64,000 nt of DNA from Lycocorax pyrrhopterus obiensis (lineage: Eukaryota; Chordata; Aves; Passeriformes; Paradisaeidae), in NCBI GenBank assembly GCA_014706295.1, contig JACSVZ010000007.1, positions 2,272,543-2,336,542 of the forward strand. Reading direction: 5' to 3'. Numbering within the stretch: the stretch's first letter is position 1; every line of letters begins with the position of its first letter. This document shows positions 1-12,700 of this stretch, one piece after another. The translations under genes and the position numbers were made by a program. Below the pieces are notes generated by a model. It did no database searches, was not told where the DNA came from, and was given only the letters and a program-made list of their open reading frames with translations.

Positions 1-588
1 AACATTAATATTCCATAAATATTGGACAGTATTTGATTAACTGCCATTAGCTGCAACTTTCAAACATTTTCTCTGGTTTTTTTCAAGCACTATATGGAAA
101 AGAAAAGAAAGAAAGAAAAGAAGAAAAAAGAAAAGAAAATAAAAAAAACCCCCCAACTCTGCACCTCCCCAGTCCTCCCCACTTGGTGGAAATGCAAACA
201 ACCTGCATAGCCATGACTTTCTCAGCTGCAAACGCTTAGTGGAAGACTAACTAGACTTGAACACTTGAGTAAATCTGCTCACTTAGGAGTAAAACATGCA
301 ATATTACAGCAGACAGCTACCTGTCCTCCAAAAGGCTTGGCTAATTTGGCAGAGAAGAAACGTTTCCAGACGAGAATAAATCCCAAGAGCCTCGGTGACA
401 GACGGAGTAGTTACAATACATTAGCGGTTTCTGTGGCGTGAACGTTTTAAAAAGCATCAGCAAAGTATTAAACACAAAAGCCGCACGCAGACACCCGTCC
501 CTCCTCAGGAAAGCCTCGTGGTCCGTGGTGTGAGCAGTCGTGAGTGCGGGCTGGGGGTTAAGGCACCGGCAGCGGCGGGAGGGAGCCC
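1..588 (-). other. CTTN: CTTN 3' UTR, proximal part (runs off the left edge)
   Basis: Sequence following the CTTN stop codon on the minus strand. No AATAAA or ATTAAA on the minus strand is apparent, so the poly(A) site is probably outside the window. In the mRNA sense it contains a long CU/U-rich tract (complement of 96-148). Extent is inferred from position only. Confidence 0.75.
96..152. repeat. Purine-rich (GAAA)n-like low-complexity tract
   Basis: Plus strand is almost pure A/G (repeated AAAG and AAAAG units) followed by a short C run; in the CTTN mRNA it would read as a polypyrimidine tract inside the 3' UTR. Confidence 0.85.
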
Positions 589-725
589 CTACTGCCGGAG
601 CTCCACGTAGTTGGCGGGGAAGAGGCCGTAGCGGCCCTTGCACACGCCCCGCCACCAGCCGTCGTCGATCATCTCGATGTTGGTGATGATGTCGTCGGGG
701 TCGAAGGAGATCTCGTCGTCACCCG
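589..725 (-). CDS. CTTN: CTTN last coding exon: SH3 domain core and stop
   Basis: Begins after a CTGCAG acceptor, completes a split Ala codon, then encodes the distal SH3 domain: the acidic GDDEISF loop, the DDGWWRGV segment with the ligand-binding Trp, and the terminal [10 protein letters not shown]. Stop codon TAG at 589-591. The cortactin SH3 binds N-WASP, dynamin-2 and WIP-type proline-rich partners. Confidence 0.97.
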
Positions 726-3700
726 CTGCAGGGAGAGCCCAACAGGGTCAGCGCTCACGCAAGAGAGGGCTCACAGCAGCCCCAGCGCCCGGGTGAAAGA
801 GCTTTTTGGGAACTCCCGCCGCTCCCACAAACAGCACCCAGTAACTCGCACCAGCGCCTCCGCGCTGTTGTTAAACCCCCGAATCCCTGACTTTTCATTT
901 GCCACTACAAGGGGCATAAAAAAGCAAAGGAAAAATCCAGATTTATCTTGTGCAGAACAGAGTTTTCAAAGCCAAAGGGTGAAAACAAGAGCTTTGCTCA
1001 CCAGCTTGGTAATCGTAAAGGGCTATGGCTGTGATCCCAAGTTCATTCTCATACTCATCATACGCATTTTCTTCTGAAGAGAGGAGAGGAGAACAATTAA
1101 AACATGAAGCACATTATCACCCTCAGTTCTTTCCTGTGGTGCTACTCCTTCAATTGCACTGCTAACCCACACAGGAAGCAGGGAACAGCCCGTGCTAGGT
1201 TTCAGCAGTGCTGCTGTTCCTTCTGCATGGAGTTTCTCCCTAAATCACACGCAACTGAAGCATGAAAGGAAGCACTTACAGGAGATATTTAGCACAGGAC
1301 TACATAAAAACAATCAGCCCTGTACTGCTGCTGTAAAACGCGACAGGACAGCTGAGCTCAAGATCACCCTGTAAGAGAATAATTAATACAAGTGGTGCAT
1401 GCTGGGGAGGCAGAAAGGGGCCTGCTTCTAATTCCCAGTTTTTGTACCAGAGCAGGTTCATCCTTCACACCTCATTTAGTAACCAGAAGAGGTGAGAAAA
1501 ACCCAGGAATTCAAAAGAACCTTACTCTTGCAGTTTCATAGATCCCTACTCTGCTCCCTCACAGGCACAGGCACAAACACAACCCATCAATTTCAAACTC
1601 CCAAGAACTGTTGATTGGATTTTTTTGCTGGCTCGGCACACGTTTAATCTCCAGCTCAGTGCTTTCTTCTCATGTTGAGCTACATTCCATGGAGTGGGAA
1701 TGGTTACCCCTGGATTTCTTTTTGAACTGAGGCCCTGGAGAGCACTGTAATTACTCCAACATCATCTCAGAAAAGTTAAGTAACTTCAACACCTTGCTGC
1801 AGCCATATATTAATGTCCTAATTAAAGTTTGTTGGTGGGGAATGTAGAAAGTCTCACTGGACTGAGAGTTTAGAAAACTAGGACAGCGTGCTACCAGCAC
1901 CACTGCTCAGTAAGCTCTTGCACAAGGAAATAATCCTTATCCTAAGGGGTTTGCTGTGAGAAACAAACCTGCTTGGTAGTGGTCTGCTGCTCCTGCCACC
2001 TCATAGACAGTCTCTGGCTCGTACTCCGCCTCCCGCTGGCTCACTGCTTCCTGGTAGTCCGGCTCCGCCGCTTTGAAGCCGGCCTCTGGCTCCTGGGCAG
2101 CGGGGTAGGATGGGCTGGAGCTCTTGTAGGCTGACCCGGCCTCGTAGGAAACTGCATCCTGCAGGAAGACAGGGCAGCTCTGTCAGGGTTTTGGAAGAGG
2201 TTGCCACGCCCAGGATCAAACCCCACGTCCCGAAGGTGATCCCAACGAACCTCGTAGAGCGGGCTGGAGGGCGCCTTCTGCTCCGCCACCTGTGAGACAG
2301 GAGAGGCTGGTGGCGTCTGCTTCTTGGCTTTAGCTTGCTCCTAAATCCAGGAGAAAGGAAAACTTCAGTGCAGTTCAGTCACTACAGAGATGACCAAGAG
2401 ACAACCCTCCAGAATGAAGGACAGGCAGCATAGCCTGCAATAAACTGCTGTGGCCACGGGAGGACTGGGCTGGCTGGGCCGAGCAGAGCGTCAGAAATGC
2501 AGCAAAGCACAGGAGAAAAAAGGGAAGAAACAAAAGCCCCATGGCACATATGCATGCCTGTGTTTAAAAACAGAGTACCAGTGTTGTTTGGCCCATCTCC
2601 ACAGGAGCTGCAGGGTTTTGGTGCTCAGTGTATTCATTCTGCTCATCAGCTGGCTGGGCCTCGTGCCCCATTTCAGCCTGAGTTTAAAGAACCTGAAGCC
2701 CACACACGTTCTGGGTGCACAGCTGATGAACTGCCTCTGATGAGAAATGGTCCTGCAAGCTCTGGCAGGTCTGCAAAACTTCCTGCCATGGCAAAGGACT
2801 GAATAGCTCAGACAAAAGTGGGTCCTACACAGTGACAGTGAGAGATTCAAATGTTCAGAGGAGTTAAGAGATGCGGTAGAAATAAAAGCAGTATTGCTAT
2901 TGTGTTCTGTGACACAAAGAATGTGGATCTGTTCTGGCACTCGAGTGCTTCATGCTGTGCTATCCCACCTGTGAATCACAGGGCAATTCCACAATCATTG
3001 GGAAGCCACTCATTAGGGAGCCAGGACGCCAACGTGCAAGAAATGCTGTGTCGCTCACATGACACAAAAAAAGGTAACTATTCCAACAGGTAACTTTCAT
3101 TTTGCCTCTCTTTACCACAGGGGAAAAGAAAACCATGAATCCAGGGCCAAACTGTCTTCTTCATTGAAAAAAAGAAGAGAGGATGTGTGGAATGGGAATC
3201 TGTGCACTCCAGCAGTTCAGGCCCATCAAACTGTAACACCCCAGAGGATTCTCAGGAGAAATGGCAGTACAGAGATGAAGTGGTAGGACTCTGTTCCAAA
3301 AAATTCTTCCTTTGCTTTGCTTGTCACAGCTCAGAAAAAAAATACATCTAACAAAGCAAGCAAAGCGTGTCTGGAGAGCAGAGCCAGCTTTGAAGACAAT
3401 TCAAAGCTTAGTGCTGTGCTTTTTGGAAAAAGTCTCTCTTGATGCAAACCCTCCCCCACTTTTGACTCCCGTGCTACAGATAAAAAAGATAAAAAGGCAC
3501 CAGCAAAGTGATTATTACAAGTCAAACCTAAGTTTGGGGACAAATTAAGCAGTATCAATCCATTAATGATGTCAAACGTGGCAGCAGTTTGACTAATTTG
3601 TCCTAGGAAATGGGCCTGCAATCCAGATTATAGTTTAGGAAAGACACAGTGTAATTGCCATAAAACATTTAAATTGCATGGTCCCCCTCAGGCTGGGTTT

Positions 3701-6700
3701 TGTTCCACAGTGAAATGCTCCATGTGAAAGAGCATCCTGCCTTTTTTTCCAAGGCAGCAGAGCACAGTGAAATCGTGAGGCAGCACTGACTCAACCCAGC
3801 CACCAAAGAAGAGCTCCCTGTGCACTCTTTGACTGTGTGACATTTGTGAGAAGCAAAGCAGAACGAGGATTACCAGTAAACAGGGCTCTGGGAGGAATGC
3901 AGTCCATATGCACATTCCCGTGGTGGGAGTGTGTGTGCCCACATACCCTCTGCAAGTGAGACTTCATCCTTTGGTGTGAAGAAGTTCCCTGACAGGAATG
4001 AAGTTCACTCCAGTCAGAGCCCGTGCCTGCCCTTTGCACTATCTGGGGATGCTGTGGATCACATCCCTGCCCTTCCCATGCTCAGCTTGGGAGCAAGGGG
4101 CAGTGCCAGCAGTGTCATTTCAGCTCCCCTCAACCTCATCCCCCCTGTCTGTGCCTGCACAATCCCACAATTAACCATGGAGACGTTCAGGCTGTAAGAA
4201 CATTAATCATCTGGTTACGGGGAAATTTAAATACCAGCTTTGGGGGAAAAACTTCAAATGTGTCCAGGCAACAGAATCCTTGATGAAACACAAGAAAAAT
4301 CCAGCAAAATGGCTTGGATTTAACCCACACTTACAGCAAAAAAACCAGCAAAGAAATAATGTCATTCCTGAGATAACAAAGGAATGAAACCAAAAAGACA
4401 TAGCAGTTAAAGTCCCTTCCAACCCAAACCATTCCATGACCTCTTCCTCTCCCCACTTTTCTCCAGCACAGTGAAGAAACCCCAGGAGCATTTGGGGGAA
4501 GGTATTAAAAGTCCACGTGGAGGAAAGGCAGCATTAGACTGATGCAGAAAAGATGAGCTCCCATTCAGCCTGTGATACATCTCTGCAGTGAACATATGCT
4601 CACACTGCACATCGCGGTGCCATAAGGCAAAACAGGTCTGAGAGAAAAGGGGAAAATAAGAAAAAATAAAAAATAAAACAAAAAAAAGCAATCACTTTAG
4701 AGAAAGAGAGCCTACCAGGCACCTTTTTGTACTCTTAAAACAAGTTAGTCACATCAAGCCTTAGTCTCCTGTGATATAAACTAATCTAAACAAATTCCAT
4801 ACAGCAGGTAAGATGCAGTTTCTGACTAAACATTATTATCTTGCTTATGAATAACACAAAAATCACAAAGCTTTTAGCCATGCCAACGCTAAGACATTTT
4901 TTTTAATTCCCTAACTAAGACTCAATTAACATTGGGAAGATTATCTTCCCCTAATCTCCTGGCCGTGTGCTACACCACCTCCATCTCCCGAAACACTGAT
5001 CCCAAAGGAACAGCAGCACCAGCTGTCACCATGGGGTTAAACTTCTTGAACGTGCAGGACTTTTGGGGGACCACAGAGCTCTCCCCTCATGAGCTCCTCC
5101 GTGCCCAAAGGGAATCTGGGACTGCCAAAAGGCAGAAGTGCAGGAGGAAAAGGCCGGGCTGGAGGCACACACAGCCAAAGCACAGGCACGAACACACACG
5201 CTGAGCTTTAAAGCCCAGCTGGAAAGAAGGAAAACACCTTTTCTCAGAGATTCCCTTTTCTCCCAGCATCCCATTGAAGCCAGGCTGCTCCAGTGGGATT
5301 TGAATCTTACTGACCTCCAGCTTCCTCCGAGCCTCCTCCTGTTCCTGCTTCTCCCTGGCCATTCTTTGGGCTCTCTCAGCTTCTGCCTTCCTTCGGTCTT
5401 CCTGCTCTTTCTCCTTGGCCAGGTTCTCAAAGTTAGCTCTGATGCTGCTTGTTTTATTAGCAACTGCAACATGGAAGAGAATTCAGGTCAAATCACGTCC
5501 CAGGTTCTATATAAAGGTAGCCCAGAACGAGTTTTTGCTCCAGATTTCTGCTTTTCTGCCCTCTGAGCTCATAGCCCAGTCAGGGAAGTCCTTCTTTCTT
5601 CCTCCTCCTTCCCAGCCCAAACCTCTTGTGCACCAAGAGTCTTCCAAAAAAACCTCTGTAATGCCTCTCCCTCCTCTCCTTCACAATACAAGCTCCACCA
5701 CTCCCCTACACAGTTCATTCTCCCTTATTCCTTCCTTCTTCTCACGCTTTTTATTCTCCCTTCCTTAATTCTGATGAGCCTCAAGAGAAAAAAACAAACT
5801 GGAACAAAGCAAAACAACCTCTAAAGGAGGGAGGCAGAGTATCTGAGGCTGCTAAAGAGCTGCAAATGCAGCAGTTCCCTCTGGATGATCCTTACTCAGC
5901 ACTTACTACATCAATATCCCAGGATTCTGGACATTACCACCTCCAAAGAGAGGATTTGGGGCCAATGCCTTACCAGCTTCTACTGGCTTGGTCTTCTGGT
6001 AAGTTGATGCTGGTTTCTCAATATCTTCAAAAGTTGCTGCATTCTATCAGTAAGGACAAAAAGGATACATGTAAAAACCCACACAAATTCAGGGAGACAT
6101 TCACACAGCCTCCGTCTGAGATATTTTACTGTAATACTGTCCCCTAAGGCTTTCTGCAGAACATCAAAACCAAATCAGGAAGAATCAAAACTTGACAAAC
6201 AGAATAATCCCTTCTGCAAGTCAAACTAGAAGGAATTAATCTTCAGGGGCAGTTCTAAACACATCAAAATCCTATTAATTAAAAAGAAAAACTTTATGAG
6301 TGACTCATCAGAACTAAAAGCAAGGCAATACCCTAAACATACATTGTGTAGCTGTTGCTGCTCTAATCCACATCAGCTGGCATCGGCTCTGTGTGTATAA
6401 ATTTGCTTTTTAAACGTTTAGAAAAGCACAAAACTCTGCTCTTAGACTGGAGAAGTGTCCAGAAACAGAGAGCTGAGCAGCGCAGATCCAACCAGGCTGT
6501 TCTGCAGCCCCACAGACTACTGAAGTCACGGCTCTTTGAAGGAACTTACCTTGTCCATCCGATCCTTCTGGACGCCGTACTTCCCTCCAAATCCTTTGGA
6601 ATAATCTAAAGGCAGGACAAAAAAGGTCAGAGCAGGGAGTTTGGTGCCCCTCCCGCCTTGCTGCCAAATGCAAACAGCCACCTCAGGTGCAAAGAGCCAT

Positions 6701-9700
6701 TTCAGCTGCATCCAGAGCCACAGTGACAGCCACCAGAGAAAAAGCAACTTGGCTTTGATGCAGAGAGGACACAGAAGCCCAGGAGCCCTCAGGAAGACCA
6801 GCAGCCAACAGACTGTGGGCCACATGCATTCCCTGAGTAAACAGGAAGCTGAGGATTGATCAGGGATCAAGCAAGGAGTAAGGGAGAAGCCCTTCTGATG
6901 CATCACTTCTGTAACACAGCCTTTGACAGCACCAATTCGGAGCCCTCTGCAGTAATCACGGAGCCTGAGCCATTTTGCTTCGCTCAAAGGAGTCTTTGGG
7001 GACCACAGAGGTGTTTTGGTTTTGGTTTTTTTTTTCCCTCTTTAGCTTGGTAAATTCTATAAATGGCAGGAACGCGTAACAGATTTCTCATTCCACTGGG
7101 TTTGGCTGTGATACTCCGCTGGTGAATACTAAAGCCATTGGAGATAACTCCTGCTCTACACGTGGAAAGGGGTAATTCCACAGGCCAGCTTCAGTTGCCC
7201 AAAGCAGCTCGCCAGCACGGGAATGGGTGGCTGTGCTATCCCACACCAGCCCTGAGCTGCACACTCTTCCTCCCAGCCGGTGCTGACCTCAGCCCTTGGC
7301 ACACTCCCAAGTCAGATTCGCTCACTAGTGACGCTGATAAGAACAACAAACAAGCAAACCCGGACAGGAGTGGGTCTGTGCTCTCACAGGAATGTCTGAG
7401 GAGCACCAGAGCAGCACAGCAGCAGCAGCAAGAGTGTGTGGCTGGAAAAACACCTCTTTGTGGTGGCAGTGAGCTGTAGGAATGTGCCCTCACACTCTCT
7501 ACGTGGACAGGCTTTCCTATCCATCCCTGGAATACAAGCCCTGCTCCTCTCAGCCCCCAAACCACTGGCTCTCCCTGCCAGCCACTGCAGTGTTTGCACT
7601 CGGGCTCTGAAAGTCTGTGTCACTGTAGCACAGGAAAATATCAGCTATCAATGAGCACCCTCGTTTTCTTCAGCTTTGTATGGATTTTCAGCCAGATAAA
7701 TATGCTACACTTACATTTTCCTGCTTCAGACTCCTCACTTTAAGATAACAGAAAAACAGGAATTCATGGGTTGTACCCCAACTATTTCACAATGAATAAA
7801 CAGAGCATTCTAACAGCATTTGCTCACCCAAGAACCACAAACATTCCCTACTTCTTTCAAAGACTACAATAATTTTTAAATGATCTAGCCACAGCCCATT
7901 GATTGTTAATGGTTACATGCATGGTCACTATCTGAATACTGATTTATCCAGACAAAACTTTATATTTAGTCTCTAAAACTGACTTCATTAACATCATACT
8001 AACAGTAATGTTGTCACCACACTGCATGTACAGCTATTAACTAATTCAGGATTTTGCAGAGCTGTTGACTAAACACAGGCTTGCTTTAGGTGATACTTGA
8101 AGGATAAAATGAAGGAAACTGCTGGATCATGGAAGGACAGAAGCGCAAGAAAGTGTCTGCACATTCCTGGCGTTGATCTACTCAGAGAACTATTTCAGGC
8201 TGTGCGAGAAGTGGCCGCACTGGTAAGAGAGTAACAAGTGAAAAACGGTGCCTTGTTGAGATTCATGCTTGGCTAGTTTCTCCTTGTAATCAAACCCCAC
8301 AGCAGATGGGTCCTGCCTTTCTGTCTGTACACCAAATTTCCCTCCGAAACCACTCTTATAGTCTGAAAAAGCCACAGGAGATACATTAAAACCAAGGTAG
8401 GAAAATAAAGAAGTTTAGTCAGAGACACTCAAAATAATTTTTGCAGTATTTTCAATTATCAGCAATTTTGGATGGTGAAAAAAAATAAGTATCTCAAGAC
8501 ACTTCTGTAAAAGTAAATTGAAAAAAAGTCTCAACTTGAGCTGATTTATCAGATATAAGAACACCATTCTGAAGTCACAGGAAAAAAGCATTTCTCAACA
8601 TTTTTCAGCCACACTGCATAAGGCACTTGCACTTGATCAAAGGTATGAACACAGGCACACAGCTAATTTGTTCACCCAAACAGAACAACAAAATATACAA
8701 GAGAATAAACAAAATAAACACCAAAACATACAAGAGAATCAAATGAGCTTCCTTCATCAGTGTGGTTAACATTTGTACAGAGAGCTGACTTTTAAGGAGG
8801 TGTGAAGATGGGCTCCACAGAGACCACCCTCCAGACATTCATTGAAGGAAGGAATATTCCTGCTGCCACACAGCTTGAGGGAGAAAAGGTTTCAGCTAAG
8901 AGCTGATCATTCCCTACTGCTGCCTAGGGGACAGCCATTTACATATATATATATTTATATATATAAACACATATGTGTGTTATAAAATGAGGGATGGCAC
9001 AGGAAAAAAGAGCTTTGGGTAATCCTCTCACAACAAATCTGCTGGAGCACCCAACAGAACAATATTCTGAGGAACAGTTTTAATTTCATTACTTAAAAAT
9101 ATTAATTTAAGTTAAGAGCAGTGACAGGCAGAGGGCTGGGGAGCAACAGCTGCATTTTACAGGAAGCTGTATTTTTACTGGGCACCAAGTATTTCACAAT
9201 AATAGGTACCCCACAGGCCAGGAGGAAGGACTGCATTTGATTTTAGACTGTCCCCGCATGAAAACAGGGATGTACACAACCGAATCCAGAAGGGTAAAAT
9301 TATTTGAGGAACGTCCAAAGGAATTCCTAACCTGTGGTTTGCACAGCTCAACTGAAAAAGGAAAATAATCCAGGCTGCTTGCAGGCTCATAAAGGGAGAA
9401 TTTAGCCCTGAGCCTGGACTTTGAGGGGCTGGGTGTCAGCTGTGCCAAAGCTGCTCTGCAGCCACCAGTCCAACCAGTGACAGCCAAACCCAGGCACAGG
9501 AAAGGAGCCTCACGCCAGCTCCTGCGAGGCTGTGCCCGAGGACACCGGGGCAGGGGGCTCACACGGGCAACAGGGGGTCACAGGGAGGGGAGGCGGAGAG
9601 AACAGCGAGGAACCCAGAGCTGCTGTACCTTTCTGGGACTCGTGCAGCTGCACTTTCTCCTGGTGGTCCCAGCCAAGGGCACACTTGTCCTGTCTGTCTG

Positions 9701-12700
9701 TCTGCACGCCAAACTTGCCTCCAAAGCCCTTTACGTAATCTGTGAAGTTTTCAGAAAACGTTATTGCAGATGAAATACTGCATTCAACAGGAAAAGCAGG
9801 AACATGTTAGGGGATCAGCTGCCCTGTTCACAATACACTCACTCATTTAAGGGGATGCACAATCTGCACACACACACGGGGCAAACACACATTTACCACA
9901 AAAAAAAAATCTAAAAACTCCCACCCAAAAAAACCCCACAGACAAAGTATTTTTCCCAGGTTTAATAGGGTCTGAGCTGCTATTTTTAGAGAAGATAATA
10001 AAAACCTTTCTGTGATTCATGTTTTTCCGTTTTGCCTTGATATTCAAAGCCAACAGCACTTTTATCCACTTTGTCCTTGTCGACACCGTATTTACCACCA
10101 AAGCCCTTGGAATAATCTAGAGATAAGAGGGAAGAGTTTTGTTTGTAAGTGTTCAGCAACAAAATCATCACCTTGAGAAATTGTGATAATCAGGGCTGCT
10201 AGCATTACATCATGTTTTAAAAGAGGCACTGACACCCTCAGTTAAACTTGATTTCAGACACTGAAGTCAGAAATCCTTCAGGATACATTCTCCAGGATGG
10301 AAAATAAAATTGCATTTTGCTGGGCAATACCAGCAGTTCAGCTGCTTGACTCCTTAGTAAAATTCTGAAGACACTTTCAGCAAAGTGAACTTCAAAACCT
10401 GTGTCAGCAACAGCCTGGATGCATTTAAACACCCCCTGCTCCTTGCTAGCACTTCTAGAGTGCAAGCATTTCTTTGGGATACATAGGAAACAGATGGCAA
10501 ATTGTCACCATTTTTCAATAAAATGGTCGATTTTTGATCAGATATGCCTAGAAACCTGACCAGCAACACAAAATATATTAACTCTAAATGCTGCTAACTG
10601 ATAAACATTTTAATCCACAACCAGCTGATTCTTTTCGAAGCATTTCAGTGTGGTGGTTAAACTGCTCACAGTCTGAATACTTTGATTTACAGCTTAACAA
10701 AAGGAGCTGTAAGAAACCTCCAGACAAACCTATGTGCCCTGGACCATCCCTTAAAACCAGGCAGAACTGACATTTTTTTAGGTTTCTTTTTTCAGAAGTC
10801 GAGGTTTTCAGCAACGTAAATTTTCCCCAGCGTTACCTTTCAGCAGGTTGGGAGTGCAAGAGGTGTAAAACATGAGTATTTTACAACATGGCCTATGGGC
10901 AGTGCCTACAGCATCAGGGAAGGAGCCTGCTAACACATGTGTGACTATTCACCCTTCTGGGAGTCGTGTTTCTCAGTTTTCCCCTGGTAATCAAACCCCA
11001 CTGCACTCTTGTCCACTCTGTCAGCCTGTACTCCGTATTTTCCACCAAAACCACTTGAGTAGTCTGCATTGAGAGTAAAGCACAATAAAAACAGCATGAA
11101 GGCACTTGTCATGGATACAGCACAGCCTAGCAATTGAGGGGAAAAACAAGTTATTTCAGAACTGAAGTATTATTAATGCTTTAGCACACAAAATTCGGTT
11201 TAAACACAAGATAAGCAACCATCCTACAGCTTATGATGGTTCCTAATTAATTTATTCCCTATTTCCAACAGGGTGCAATACAGCAAAGAGCAACTCCCAA
11301 TCTTCCTGACATGTCCTTGAACCTCACTTCAGAAAGAAAAATAAGACTCCTGACGACCCACTATTTCCTTGTCTTAAAACCTCATCAACTCATGAAACTG
11401 CTCTGAAATTCATTTTTTCCTCTTCTGTTCCACCAAACCCACCATTTGATTCATTGAGAATGTCATGCAGAGGTCTCACTGAATGAGGTACTTTCCATAC
11501 AGTGAAAGAATCTACTCTGTTTTTTATAGAAAATGTTCTCACAGAGGTGACCACCTCCCCACTTTACCTTTTTGGGAGGGATGCTTCTCAGTTTTGCCCT
11601 GATATTCAAACCCAACAGCTGACTGGAAGAGAAATAAAATGACATGTGTGACAGAGTTAGGCATTAGGAGAAAAACTGCACGCACTTCAGTGGACAAAGA
11701 GCATGGCAAGTTCCTGTGTCCTTCCATACTGCTCCGACCTTCTGGACTGGGGGCATAAATACCTATTTAACTTGGGGGCCATATGCATTTACATGGTAAT
11801 TCAGTGCATGTGTTCATGGCCAGGGGTTCTGTCCTCCCTTGCCAAGGCAAACTGTACCAGCAGCACACTCCAAGTCTGGCCTTGCCAGGTCCAGCAATTA
11901 AGTATGACAAAAATCCAGCATTTCCATGCAGGGATTATTAGGAAGTCTTGGAACAGGACATTAATTATCCTGCCCGGTAGCTCATGTTAAGATACAGGAC
12001 AAACCATCCCCAAACCCCTCCTGCTACAGCATTCACACTGACCTTGTCAAAGAACACAAACAAAGTAATATTTTAACATCTCTTCTCAGCTTTCTTTTAA
12101 ACTCATCTCAATTTCCCACGAGGGGTTTTTTCTACTCTGCTTTAAACAGTAATTCATCTCCGGAACAGTCAGTGTCAGCTTCTGCTAAACTTCAGAAAGA
12201 GCAGCCCACACCAGCATCCTAAGGCACTGGAATTTTGCAGTTTTATGTACAAAAGGAGGAAATCAACCACTGTGGGTGGCTGCAGGAGGAGATGAATTCA
12301 CTCACCTGGTCAACTCTATCAGTTTGTACTCCAAACTTGCCACCAAACCCTTTCACCGAATCCACTTGGGAGCAATGCTTAGAAAGTTTGGATTGGTATT
12401 CATGTCCAACAGCTGACTGGAAGAAATTGGGTAAGTTCAGAGACAGCAGTTCTACACAGGTCTGTGTGTCAGACAAAACACTGCATCAAGCAACCTGAGG
12501 GTGAGTTTTGTTACCAACATGCACCACTGCCACTCCTCCTGCTGAAACCAACTTCCCTGGAAATCCCTACTCACTTGGGAAGTCTCCACAAGGATGCTGC
12601 CAATCCAGCCTAGGCAAGAGAAGTGACTGCATTTTATGAGGACTATTTTATGCCCTGCATTTGCACTTCAAAAAGCACAGGAATGTAAACAAGACAGGTA

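Noticed and set aside
6856..7053. CTTN-associated plus-strand frames around 6.6-7.6 kb
   Set aside because: No recognisable protein similarity; overlapping frames on both strands of an intron suggest chance.
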